A DNA stretch of 64,000 nucleotides, taken from the NCBI GenBank assembly GCA_031414695.1, contig JANNWG010000062.1:1-64000 (forward strand), given 5' to 3'. Made by a program: the position numbers and the translations under genes. Positions 52,056-59,907 of this stretch are shown in pieces (position 1 is the first letter of the stretch; each line of letters starts with the position of its first letter). Origin of the DNA: UKL13-2 sp031414695 (GTDB lineage Bacteria > Pseudomonadota > Gammaproteobacteria > Burkholderiales > Usitatibacteraceae). The notes under the pieces are model-generated. The model made no database searches, had not been told where the DNA came from, and saw only the letters and a program-made list of their open reading frames with translations.

Positions 52056-52528
52056 GTTGTATCTCCTTTAGAAATATCTGGAATGCTTAATTGCACCAGA
52101 TAATGCTACGACGTTTGCAAGGCAGCCAAATCGACATTTTGCATAAAATAAAAATTTGTTATATAAAACATAGGCATAGCTGTATTGCAGACAACTACAA
52201 CATAGCCACGCTGGTCAGAGAGAAATCGCAAATATATGTTGACTAAGCATCATTGACTCAGTTAAAGTAGCGGACTTCGTTGCCCCAGCCGCGGCTTTGT
52301 CGGCTGGATGTCTCGTAAACAAGATGCTTTTTTAGGTCTTGCCGCCTGTATGTCTGCACCTAGCCACGTTTTTTCTAGCAATATAAAAAGCGTTTTTAAG
52401 CAATCGGGCACAAGAAATTATTCTAACCTGTTGGCGTTTTTGATTCGGTTCTTCCGAATTTGAGACGATGACATAAGACGGATCCAAAACTAACCATCAC
52501 CTGTGATGGCCAAGTTGGAGAAAATATA
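52056..52528 (+). other. 473 bp divergent region and spc operon leader
   Basis: It is bounded by the YCII start (minus) and the rplN start (plus). It contains a probable promoter at 52239-52268 and hairpins CCAGCCG/CGGCTGG (52285-52307), ATTCGG/CCGAAT (52443-52459) and CCATCAC/GTGATGG (52494-52509). The predicted transcript leader is about 250 nt, long for a ribosomal operon, and may carry regulation. The ribosome binding site TTGGAG lies before rplN. Confidence 0.6.
52239..52268 (+). promoter_or_regulatory. Predicted promoter of the spc operon
   Basis: TTGACT (52239-52244), an 18-base spacer and TAAAGT (52263-52268) resemble a sigma-70 promoter. It is the best candidate upstream of rplN. 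It is needed because the S10 terminator and 47 kb cut rplN off from the S10 promoter. Confidence 0.6.
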
Positions 52529-52897
52529 ATGATTCAGATGCAGTCTATTCTCGACGTAGCCGATAACACCGGTGCGCGTTCGGTGATGTGTATCAAAGTC
52601 CTTGGCGGCTCTAAGCGTCGCTACGCGGGCGTTGGTGATGTCATCAAAGTCAGTATCAAGTCGGCACAGCCACGTGGCCGTGTGAAAAAAGGCGAGGTAT
52701 ATAACGCCGTTGTGGTTCGTACTGCCAAAGGCGTGCGCCGCAGCGATGGCTCGCTCATCAAATTCGACGGCAATGCAGCCGTTTTGCTAAATGCTAAGTT
52801 GGAGCCAATCGGCACCCGCATCTTTGGACCAGTCACGCGTGAGTTGCGTACTGAAAAGTTCATGAAGATTGTGTCGCTGGCACCTGAAGTATTGTAA
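52529..52897 (+). CDS. rplN: 50S ribosomal protein L14
   Basis: 122 residues, the standard L14 length. It opens MIQMQSILDVADNTGARSVM and carries CIKVLGGSKRRYAGVGDVIK. L14 binds 23S rRNA and forms bridge B8; RsfS docks on it. It is the first gene of the spc operon here, under its own leader rather than behind rpsQ. Confidence 0.98.
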   Translation: MIQMQSILDVADNTGARSVMCIKVLGGSKRRYAGVGDVIKVSIKSAQPRGRVKKGEVYNAVVVRTAKGVRRSDGSLIKFDGNAAVLLNAKLEPIGTRIFGPVTRELRTEKFMKIVSLAPEVL

Positions 52898-52909
52898 GGA
52901 GCTGATACG

Positions 52910-53242
52910 ATGAACAAAATTCGTAAAGGCGACCAAGTGGTCGTCATCACAGGGCGAGACAAAGGCAAGCGCGGTACCGTGCTGTCGATGGTGCTTGAGT
53001 CTGAGCGTGTAATGGTTGAAGGAATCAACCGTGTCAAAAAACACACCAAGCCAAACCCGATGAAGGGTACAACTGGCGGCATCGTCGAAAAAGAGATGTC
53101 GATTCACCAGTCAAATATTGCTATTTTTAACCCGACCTCCGGCAAAGCCGATCGCGTCGGAATCAAGTCTGTCGATGCTGGTAGCCCGAGTGCGCGCAAA
53201 GTTCGCGTATTCCGCTCCAGCGGCGAACAGATTGACGCATAA
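52910..53242 (+). CDS. rplX: 50S ribosomal protein L24
   Basis: 110 residues. The KOW motif RKGDQVVVITGRDKGKRGTV is near the start, followed by VEGINRVKKHTKPNP. L24 starts 50S assembly. AAGGAGCTGATACG precedes the ATG, 12 bases after rplN. Confidence 0.97.
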   Translation: MNKIRKGDQVVVITGRDKGKRGTVLSMVLESERVMVEGINRVKKHTKPNPMKGTTGGIVEKEMSIHQSNIAIFNPTSGKADRVGIKSVDAGSPSARKVRVFRSSGEQIDA

Positions 53243-53253
53243 GGGCGCCTATC

Positions 53254-53793
53254 ATGGTACGACTCCAAGCTATTTACAAAGAAACAATTGTTCCAAAGTT
53301 GATGAAAGACTTTGGCTACAAATCAGTAATGGAAGTGCCGCGCATTACCAAAATTACCCTAAATATGGGTGTTGGCGAGGCGGTAGCTGACAAAAAAATT
53401 ATGGATCATGCAGTTAACGATATGACCAAAATTGCTGGTCAAAAGCCAGTAGTCACCAAGTCGAAGAAATCAATCGCCGGTTTCAAAATCCGCGATGGTT
53501 ATCCAATTGGTTGCATGGTCACATTGCGCGCTGATCGTATGTACGAATTTTTAGATCGCCTCATCACAGTATCGCTGCCACGTGTGCGTGATTTCCGTGG
53601 TATCCCAGGCCGCTCGTTTGATGGTCGTGGTAACTACAATATGGGCATTAAAGAGCAGATTATTTTCCCGGAAATCGAGTACGACAAAATTGATGCGATT
53701 CGCGGCATGAATATTTCGATCACCACAACCGCAAAGAATGATGCAGAAGCTAAAGCGCTACTTGCAGCATTTAAGTTTCCTTTCAGAGGTTAA
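53254..53793 (+). CDS. rplE: 50S ribosomal protein L5
   Basis: 179 residues, as in E. coli. RLQAIYKETIVPKLMKDFGY, TLNMGVGEAVADKKIM, and RGIPGRSFDGRGNYNMGIKE are conserved. L5 binds 5S rRNA and contacts P-site tRNA. It is in the standard order between rplX and rpsN. Confidence 0.98.
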   Translation: MVRLQAIYKETIVPKLMKDFGYKSVMEVPRITKITLNMGVGEAVADKKIMDHAVNDMTKIAGQKPVVTKSKKSIAGFKIRDGYPIGCMVTLRADRMYEFLDRLITVSLPRVRDFRGIPGRSFDGRGNYNMGIKEQIIFPEIEYDKIDAIRGMNISITTTAKNDAEAKALLAAFKFPFRG

Positions 53794-53797
53794 GCAG

Positions 53798-54103
53798 ATG
53801 GCCAAGTTAGCAGTCATAAATCGCCAAGCCAAGCGCGAAGTGCTTGTGGCAAAGTTCAAGCCAAAGCGCGATGCGTTGTTGAAAATCATTAACGACCAAA
53901 GCGCATCTGATGAAGATCGTTATCAGGCACGTTTGAAGTTTCAAGCCTTACCACGTAATTCAAGCCCAGTGCGTCTACGTAATCGTTGTGCAATTACGGG
54001 TCGTCCTCGTGGCACATTCCGTAAATTCGGTCTGGGCCGTAGCGAATTACGAAAAATTGCAATGCGCGGCGAAGTGCCGGGCTTAGTTAAAGCTAGCTGG
54101 TAG
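53798..54103 (+). CDS. rpsN: 30S ribosomal protein S14 (zinc-free form)
   Basis: 101 residues from ATG 53798 (MAKLAVINRQAKREVLVAKF), four bases after rplE. It is the long C-minus form: the zinc CxxC pairs are missing and the RNRCAITGRPRGTFRKFGLG core is kept. S14 sits in the 30S head near S3 and S10. An upstream in-frame start exists inside rplE and is not used. Confidence 0.97.
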   Translation: MAKLAVINRQAKREVLVAKFKPKRDALLKIINDQSASDEDRYQARLKFQALPRNSSPVRLRNRCAITGRPRGTFRKFGLGRSELRKIAMRGEVPGLVKASW

Positions 54104-54131
54104 AAGTTGTGAAAATCAGCGGAGAAAAAAT

Positions 54132-54527
54132 ATGAGCATGAGTGACCCAATCGCCGATATGTTGACTCGCATTCGTAATGCGCAGCAATCGGAAAAAGTT
54201 GATGTAACAATGCCATCTTCTAAAGTGAAGATTGCCATTGCTGGTGTGCTAAAAGACGAAGGTTACATCGAAGGTTTTGATGTGCGTTCAGTTGATGGCA
54301 AGCCAGAACTAAACGTCGGCTTAAAATATTACGCAGGTAAGCCAGTAATCGAAAAGATTGAGCGCGTATCGCGCCCTGGTTTGCGTATTTATCGCGGCCG
54401 TGAAGATATTAAACCCGTCATGAATGGTTTGGGGGTGGCAATTGTGTCCACTTCTAAAGGTGTCATGACTGATCGCAAAGCGCGCGCTACCGGTATCGGT
54501 GGTGAAGTGATTTGCATTGTGGTCTAA
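54132..54527 (+). CDS. rpsH: 30S ribosomal protein S8
   Basis: 131 residues. MSMSDPIADMLTRIRNAQQS and the C-terminal ATGIGGEVICIVV are S8 signatures. The ATG at 54132 has GGAG seven bases upstream. S8 is a primary 16S rRNA binder and, in E. coli, the repressor of the spc operon. Confidence 0.98.
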   Translation: MSMSDPIADMLTRIRNAQQSEKVDVTMPSSKVKIAIAGVLKDEGYIEGFDVRSVDGKPELNVGLKYYAGKPVIEKIERVSRPGLRIYRGREDIKPVMNGLGVAIVSTSKGVMTDRKARATGIGGEVICIVV

Positions 54528-54539
54528 GGAGAAATAACC

Positions 54540-55073
54540 ATGTCACGCGTCGGTAAACTCCCCATTACTGTTCCTGCAAAAGTAGAAGTTACTATTGCGG
54601 CTAATGAAATCACTGTCAAAGGCCCTTTGGGTACGTTGAAGCAAGCGGCTACACACTTAGTCAACATCAAGCAAGATGGCGATAAGATTGTTCTAGAAGC
54701 GGCTAACGACACACAGGCTTCCAATGCTATGTCTGGCACCATGCGCGCATTGTTGGCCAATATGGTCACTGGCGTTGATAAAGGCTTTGAGCGTAAATTA
54801 AATTTAGTTGGCGTGGGTTACAAAGCCGCCGCTCAAGGTGCAAAGTTAAATTTAGCGCTAGGCTATTCGCATCCTGTAGTACACGATATGCCAGAAGGTG
54901 TTACAGCAGCAACGCCAACGCCAACTGAAATTATATTGAAAGGCATTGACAAGCAGAAGGTTGGCCAAGTGGCAGCCATCGTGCGCGGTTATCGTCCGCC
55001 AGAGCCGTATAAAGGCAAGGGTGTTCGCTATTCCGATGAAGTCATTGTTCTCAAAGAGACGAAGAAGAAGTAA
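54540..55073 (+). CDS. rplF: 50S ribosomal protein L6
   Basis: 177 residues, the E. coli length. SRVGKLPITVPAKVEVTI at the start and the C-terminal VGQVAAIVRGYRPPEPYKGK with GVRYSDEVI are diagnostic. L6 lies near the sarcin-ricin loop and the factor-binding site. AAGGAGAAATAACC precedes it. Confidence 0.98.
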   Translation: MSRVGKLPITVPAKVEVTIAANEITVKGPLGTLKQAATHLVNIKQDGDKIVLEAANDTQASNAMSGTMRALLANMVTGVDKGFERKLNLVGVGYKAAAQGAKLNLALGYSHPVVHDMPEGVTAATPTPTEIILKGIDKQKVGQVAAIVRGYRPPEPYKGKGVRYSDEVIVLKETKKK

Positions 55074-55084
55074 GGAAGACGACT

Positions 55085-55441
55085 ATGATCGACAAAAAAC
55101 CATCCCGTCTGCGTCGTGCCGCCAAAACCCGCGCCATTATTGCGCGCTTGAAAGCGACACGTCTAACAGTCAATCGCACCAACACGCATATCTATGCTCA
55201 GGTAATTGATGCAACTGGCCAAAAAGTCTTGGCTGCTGCATCAACTGCTGAGAAAGAGCTGCGTGCCAAACTCAAAAATGGCTCAACAGCAGCCGCAGCT
55301 GCAGAAGTTGGCAAGCGCATTGCTGAGCGGGCAAAAGCAGCTGGTGTGTCTGACGTTGCATTTGATCGTGCAGGTTTCGCATATCACGGCCGCATTAAAG
55401 CGCTGGCTGACGCAGCTCGCGAAGCTGGACTCAAGTTTTAA
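55085..55441 (+). CDS. rplR: 50S ribosomal protein L18
   Basis: 118 residues. RLRRAAKTRAIIARLKATRL, then RTNTHIYAQVIDATGQKVLA and FDRAGFAYHGRIKALADAAR match L18, which carries 5S rRNA with L5 into the 50S subunit. Spacing to neighbours is 11 and 15 bases. Confidence 0.97.
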   Translation: MIDKKPSRLRRAAKTRAIIARLKATRLTVNRTNTHIYAQVIDATGQKVLAAASTAEKELRAKLKNGSTAAAAAEVGKRIAERAKAAGVSDVAFDRAGFAYHGRIKALADAAREAGLKF

Positions 55442-55456
55442 TTTAAGGATTTCAAA

Positions 55457-55966
55457 ATGGCAAAACCAGAAATTCAGGAAAAAGAAGGCGACGGCTTACG
55501 CGAGAAGATGATCTCGGTAAATCGTGTCACTAAAGTTGTTAAGGGTGGACGCATTCTAGGCTTTGCGGCGTTGACTGTTGTTGGTGACGGCGATGGCCGC
55601 ATTGGCATGGGCAAGGGCAAATCAAAAGAAGTGCCAGTTGCAGTGCAAAAGGCAATGGAGCAGGCGCGTCGTAAATTGGTTAAGATTCCGCTTAAAAACG
55701 GCTCTTTACACCACACTGTTATTGGCAAGCATGGCGGTACCAAGGTTTTCATGCAGCCAGCTGCTGAAGGTAATGGTATCAAAGCGGGTGGCGCGATGCG
55801 TGCTGTGTTTGAGGTGATGGGTATTACCAACATTTCAGCAAAATGCCATGGTTCAACCAACCCTTACAACGTAGTTCGTGCCACGTTAGATGGATTAGCG
55901 CAAATCTCACGTCCATCTGAGATTGCTGCAAAGCGCGGCAAGACCGTTGAAGAACTATTAGGCTAA
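55457..55966 (+). CDS. rpsE: 30S ribosomal protein S5
   Basis: 169 residues. The S5 dsRBD-like region REKMISVNRVTKVVKGGRIL and GDGDGRIGMGKGKSKEVPVA are plain, followed by PAAEGNGIKAGGAMRAVFEV. S5 shapes the mRNA entry tunnel and affects decoding accuracy. It is in the normal place between rplR and rpmD. Confidence 0.98.
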   Translation: MAKPEIQEKEGDGLREKMISVNRVTKVVKGGRILGFAALTVVGDGDGRIGMGKGKSKEVPVAVQKAMEQARRKLVKIPLKNGSLHHTVIGKHGGTKVFMQPAAEGNGIKAGGAMRAVFEVMGITNISAKCHGSTNPYNVVRATLDGLAQISRPSEIAAKRGKTVEELLG

Positions 55967-55978
55967 TCAAGGTTTATC

Positions 55979-56164
55979 ATGGCTAACGAAAAAACAATCA
56001 AAGTGACACAGCTTAAAAGCACAATCGGCCGCTTAGAGGCGCATAAAGCCTGCATTCGCGGTTTGGGCTTGAAAAGACGTCATCACACCGTCACTGTAAT
56101 AGATACACCCGCAAATCGCGGCATGATCAACAAAGTGAGCTACATGCTCCAAGTTGAAGGCTAA
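55979..56164 (+). CDS. rpmD: 50S ribosomal protein L30
   Basis: 61 residues. IKVTQLKSTIGRLEAHKACI, then RGLGLKRRHHTVTVIDTPAN is the L30 pattern. L30 is a small non-essential 50S protein. It is four bases before the rplO start. Confidence 0.97.
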   Translation: MANEKTIKVTQLKSTIGRLEAHKACIRGLGLKRRHHTVTVIDTPANRGMINKVSYMLQVEG

Positions 56165-56168
56165 TACC

Positions 56169-56648
56169 ATGGATTTAAATACAATTAAACCCGCTGAGGG
56201 CTCCAAAAAGAATCGCCGCCGTGTTGGTCGCGGTATTGGTTCTGGTTTGGGCAAAACAGCAGGTCGCGGCCATAAGGGTCAAAAATCTCGTTCAGGCGGC
56301 TTTCATAAAGTCGGTTTTGAAGGCGGTCAAATGCCAATGCAGCGTCGTTTACCGAAGCGTGGTTTTGTTTCGCTTACACGTTACGACACCGCGCAAGTGC
56401 GTTTATCAGAAATAGCATTGTTGCCAGTAGATACAATTGACTTGTTAGTTTTGATACAGGCCAATATCATTTCACCCAAAGCTTTGGCGGCAAAAGTGTT
56501 TTTGTCGGGTGAAATTACTAAAAAAATCAAGCTTGTCGGCATAGGCGTAACCAAAGGTGCTAAAGCAGCAATTGAAGCTGCAGGTGGTTCCGTAGAGGCA
56601 CCAGTCGAGCCTAAGCCGGTAGCTAAAAAAATTGTAGTTGCAGCATAA
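56169..56648 (+). CDS. rplO: 50S ribosomal protein L15
   Basis: 159 residues from ATG 56169 (MDLNTIKPAEGSKKNRRRVG). It has GRGIGSGLGKTAGRGHKGQK and FEGGQMPMQRRLPKRGF. An Ala/Pro/Lys-rich C-terminal tail (GGSVEAPVEPKPVAKKIVVA) makes it about 15 residues longer than E. coli L15. L15 is a late 50S assembly protein. Confidence 0.97.
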   Translation: MDLNTIKPAEGSKKNRRRVGRGIGSGLGKTAGRGHKGQKSRSGGFHKVGFEGGQMPMQRRLPKRGFVSLTRYDTAQVRLSEIALLPVDTIDLLVLIQANIISPKALAAKVFLSGEITKKIKLVGIGVTKGAKAAIEAAGGSVEAPVEPKPVAKKIVVAA

Positions 56649-56670
56649 GATAACGACTAGGAATATTAGC

Positions 56671-57993
56671 TTGGCTACCAATCCTTTATCAGCAATCGGC
56701 AAAATGGGCGACTTAAAGCGTCGCCTCATTTTCTTAGTGCTTGCTCTAATTGTTTTCCGTATCGGCACGCACATTCCCGTGCCCGGTATTGATCCAAATG
56801 AGCTCGCTAAGCTGTTTGATTCGCAAGGTGGCGGTATTCTGAACATGTTCAACATGTTCTCTGGTGGTGCGTTATCACGTTTCTCAGTATTTGCACTTGG
56901 CATCATGCCTTACATTTCCGCATCGATCATCATGCAGTTGTTGACAGTTGTTTCGCCTGCGTTAGAAGCATTAAAAAAAGAGGGCGAAGCAGGGCGTCGT
57001 AAGATTACGCAGTACACCCGCTACGGCACCGTTGCTCTAGCGTTGTTTCAAGCGGTAGGTATTTCAATCGCCTTAGAGTCGCAGCAAGGCTTGGTCATTG
57101 ATCCGGGCTTAATGTTCCGCTTCGTTACGGTAGTAACGTTGGTTGGCGGTACGATGTTTTTGATGTGGTTGGGTGAACAAATTACTGAGCGCGGCATTGG
57201 TAACGGTATTTCCTTAATCATTTTTGCAGGAATTGTTGCGGGCTTGCCTGGTGCAATTGGCGGAACATTGGAATTACAGCGCACTGGTGCAATGTCAATT
57301 GCGGCATTGTTGTTTATTATTGCCTTAGTGATTGCGGTAACATTTTTTGTGGTGTTTGTTGAGCGCGGTCAACGTAAAATTTTAGTCAACTACGCTAAGC
57401 GCCAAGTTGGTAATAAGTTGTATGGTGGTCAGTCTTCGCACTTACCTCTGAAGCTGAATATGGCTGGTGTGATACCACCGATCTTTGCTTCGTCAATCAT
57501 CCTGTTCCCAGCAACAGCAGCAGGCTGGTTTGGGCAAAGTGACAAGATGGTTTGGTTGAAAGATGTTGGCGCAGCACTAGCGCCCGGACAACCGCTTTAC
57601 ACGTTACTCTATGCTGCAGCAATCGTTTTCTTCTGCTTTTTTTATACGGCGTTAGTGTTTAATTCCAAAGAAACAGCAGATAACTTGAAGAAGAGCGGCG
57701 CTTTTGTACCCGGTATTCGACCGGGTGAGCAAACGGCGCGCTACATTGATAAGATTTTGATGCGCTTGACGTTGGTTGGTGCGGCATACATTACTGCAGT
57801 TTGTTTGTTACCTGAGTTTTTGCATATGCGTTGGAATGTGCCATTCTATTTTGGTGGTACATCGTTACTTATCATTGTTGTAACGACTATGGATTTCATG
57901 GCGCAATTGCAAGCTTATCTGATGTCTCACCAGTACGAGAGTTTGCTTAAGAAGGCTAACTTCAAAGGCGGAGCGGGTTTTCCCGTTCGTTAA
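56671..57993 (+). CDS. secY: Preprotein translocase subunit SecY (TTG start)
   Basis: 440 residues, close to 443 in E. coli. The family N-terminus ATNPLSAIGKMGDLKRRLIF begins right after a TTG codon at 56671, which has AGGA eight bases upstream. No ATG or GTG offers a better start, so TTG is used. Ten transmembrane helices and LPLKLNMAGVIPPIFASSII with the plug and pore-ring regions identify SecY, the channel of the Sec translocon. It is in the usual place after rplO. Confidence 0.96.
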   Translation: MATNPLSAIGKMGDLKRRLIFLVLALIVFRIGTHIPVPGIDPNELAKLFDSQGGGILNMFNMFSGGALSRFSVFALGIMPYISASIIMQLLTVVSPALEALKKEGEAGRRKITQYTRYGTVALALFQAVGISIALESQQGLVIDPGLMFRFVTVVTLVGGTMFLMWLGEQITERGIGNGISLIIFAGIVAGLPGAIGGTLELQRTGAMSIAALLFIIALVIAVTFFVVFVERGQRKILVNYAKRQVGNKLYGGQSSHLPLKLNMAGVIPPIFASSIILFPATAAGWFGQSDKMVWLKDVGAALAPGQPLYTLLYAAAIVFFCFFYTALVFNSKETADNLKKSGAFVPGIRPGEQTARYIDKILMRLTLVGAAYITAVCLLPEFLHMRWNVPFYFGGTSLLIIVVTTMDFMAQLQAYLMSHQYESLLKKANFKGGAGFPVR

Positions 57994-58020
57994 TTAAGCA
58001 AAAGGATTGGTAGCGAATTA

Positions 58021-58239
58021 ATGGCCAAAGAAGAAACGATTGAAATGCAAGGCGTAATCTTGGAAACGTTGCCTAACGCAATGTTTCGAGTGAAACTGGA
58101 AAATGGGCATGTCGTGTTGGGTCATATCTCCGGAAAAATGCGGATGCACTATATCCGTATTTTGCCAGGTGACAAAGTCACGGTTGAAATATCGCCTTAT
58201 GATTTAACGAAAGCACGTATTACATTCCGCGCAAAATAA
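58021..58239 (+). CDS. infA: Translation initiation factor IF-1
   Basis: 72 residues, the family length. MAKEETIEMQGVILETLPNA, then GHISGKMRMHYIRILPGDKV and VEISPYDLTKARITFRAK match IF-1, an S1/OB-fold protein that occupies the 30S A site during initiation. The infA-rpmJ-rpsM order is common in Betaproteobacteria. Confidence 0.98.
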   Translation: MAKEETIEMQGVILETLPNAMFRVKLENGHVVLGHISGKMRMHYIRILPGDKVTVEISPYDLTKARITFRAK

Positions 58240-58264
58240 TTGCCGGAAGTTATGGAGAAAGAAA

Positions 58265-58378
58265 ATGCGAGTTCAAGCATCGGTCAAAAAAATCTGTCGG
58301 AATTGCAAATTAGTAAAACGCAAAGGTGTACTGCGTTGTATTTGCAAAGAGCCGCGTCATAAGCAACGTCAAGGTTAA
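58265..58378 (+). CDS. rpmJ: 50S ribosomal protein L36
   Basis: 37 residues: MRVQASVKKICRNCKLVKRK followed by GVLRCICKEPRHKQRQG. Zinc ligands C11, C14, C27 and H32 are all kept, so this is the zinc-binding C+ form. L36 is the smallest 50S protein. GGAG lies about eight bases before the ATG. Confidence 0.97.
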   Translation: MRVQASVKKICRNCKLVKRKGVLRCICKEPRHKQRQG

Positions 58379-58390
58379 AGGTCAATCATC

Positions 58391-58753
58391 ATGGCACGCA
58401 TTGCTGGTGTAAATATTCCAAATCATCAACATACTGAAATCGCATTAACAGCGATTTATGGTATTGGTCGTCACACTGCACAAAAAATTTGTGTGGCCGC
58501 AGGCGTTCTAAAATCGGCGAAGATAAAAGATTTGACCGACAGTGACATGGACAAACTGCGTGAGCAGATTGGCAAAGTCACTGTTGAGGGCGATCTGCGC
58601 CGCGAAATTTCGATGTCTATTAAGCGTCTGATGGACTTAGGCTGTTATCGCGGCACGCGTCACCGTAAAGGTTTACCGGTACGTGGTCAGCGCACCCGCA
58701 CCAATGCGCGTACGCGCAAAGGCCCGCGTAAAGCTGTACGTCTAGCCAAGTAA
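58391..58753 (+). CDS. rpsM: 30S ribosomal protein S13
   Basis: 120 residues. ARIAGVNIPNHQHTEIALTA, then IYGIGRHTAQKICVAAGV and the C-terminal GTRHRKGLPVRGQRTRTNAR are diagnostic. S13 forms head-to-50S bridges and contacts P-site tRNA. Confidence 0.98.
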   Translation: MARIAGVNIPNHQHTEIALTAIYGIGRHTAQKICVAAGVLKSAKIKDLTDSDMDKLREQIGKVTVEGDLRREISMSIKRLMDLGCYRGTRHRKGLPVRGQRTRTNARTRKGPRKAVRLAK

Positions 58754-58808
58754 TTTAATTCAGTAACGAACTAAGCATAAATTGTGATTCAAAAAGAGGT
58801 ATTCCAAC

Positions 58809-59207
58809 ATGGTTAAACCGAATGCTGCTGCAACACGCGTCCGCAAAAAGGTAAAAAAGAATGTGTCAGAAGGCATTGCACACATTCACGCGTCGTTCAA
58901 CAACACCATCATTACTATCACTGATCGCCAAGGCAATGCGTTGTCATGGGCGACTTCTGGTGGTGCGGGCTTTAAAGGCTCACGTAAATCTACGCCATTT
59001 GCTGCCCAGATTGCTGCTGAAGCGGCTGGCAAGGTAGCACTTGAGTGTGGTATTAAAAATCTGGAAGTGCGTATTAAGGGCCCGGGTCCTGGTCGTGAGT
59101 CTGCAGTGCGTGCGCTTAATGCCTTAGGCATCAAGATCATGTCTATTGCTGACGTGACACCAGTGCCACACAACGGCTGCCGTCCTCCTAAACGCCGTCG
59201 CATGTAA
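58809..59207 (+). CDS. rpsK: 30S ribosomal protein S11
   Basis: 132 residues. VSEGIAHIHASFNNTIITIT, SGGAGFKGSRKSTPFAAQIA and the C-terminal DVTPVPHNGCRPPKRRRM identify S11, a platform protein near the mRNA exit. AAGAGGTATTCCAAC precedes the ATG. Confidence 0.98.
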   Translation: MVKPNAAATRVRKKVKKNVSEGIAHIHASFNNTIITITDRQGNALSWATSGGAGFKGSRKSTPFAAQIAAEAAGKVALECGIKNLEVRIKGPGPGRESAVRALNALGIKIMSIADVTPVPHNGCRPPKRRRM

Positions 59208-59224
59208 TTGAAAGAGAAAAGATA

Positions 59225-59845
59225 ATGGCACGCTACTTAGGTCCTAAATGTAAGCTCTCGCGTCGCGAGGGTACCGATCTCTTCTTGAAAAGCGCACGTC
59301 GTCCGCTTGACTCGAAGTGCAAACTAGAGTCTCGCCCAGGCCAACACGGCGCGAAGCAGGCTCGCGTTTCTGAATACGGCACACAATTGCGCGAAAAGCA
59401 AAAAATTCGTCGCATGTATGGCGTGTTAGAACGTCAATTCCGCACTTATTTTGCGGAAGCAGAGCGTCGTAAGGGTGCAACTGGTGAAAACCTGTTGCAG
59501 CTTTTAGAGTCTCGTCTCGACAACAGTGTCTATCGTATGGGTTTCGGTTCTACACGCGCTGAAGCACGTCAGTTAGTCAGTCATTGTGGTATTTTGGTCA
59601 ACGGTAAGCCGGTTAATATCCCGTCGTATTTGCTCAAAGCCAATGATGTTGTCTCGCTCAAAGAAAAAGCACAAAAGCAATTACGTGTGCAAGACGCTTT
59701 GAAGCTCGCTGAAGCTAATGGCTTTCCGAACTGGGTGGAAGTGGATACCAAGAAATTCTCTGGTGTATTCAAAGCCATGCCGGATCGTCAAGAGTTTGCC
59801 GCTGATATCAACGAGCAACTTGTCGTCGAACTTTATTCCAAGTAA
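59225..59845 (+). CDS. rpsD: 30S ribosomal protein S4
   Basis: 206 residues, as in E. coli. ARYLGPKCKLSRREGTDLFL, QKIRRMYGVLERQFRTYFAE and the S4 RNA-binding domain (LESRLDNSVYRMGFGSTRAE) are conserved. S4 starts 30S assembly and represses the alpha operon in E. coli. Confidence 0.98.
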   Translation: MARYLGPKCKLSRREGTDLFLKSARRPLDSKCKLESRPGQHGAKQARVSEYGTQLREKQKIRRMYGVLERQFRTYFAEAERRKGATGENLLQLLESRLDNSVYRMGFGSTRAEARQLVSHCGILVNGKPVNIPSYLLKANDVVSLKEKAQKQLRVQDALKLAEANGFPNWVEVDTKKFSGVFKAMPDRQEFAADINEQLVVELYSK

Positions 59846-59907
59846 TCCGTTTCAACCCCGCGCCGTGGGACGCTACGGCGCGCGTTAATCTATAGAGGCA
59901 CTCGTCA

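Noticed and set aside
5541..52528. Whole 47 kb interval as one genomic island
   Set aside because: It contains rnpB, pyrC, rsmI, yraN and the LpoA-like gene in conserved order, has no integrase, transposase or tRNA border, and shares element P with the flanks. Rearrangement explains it better.
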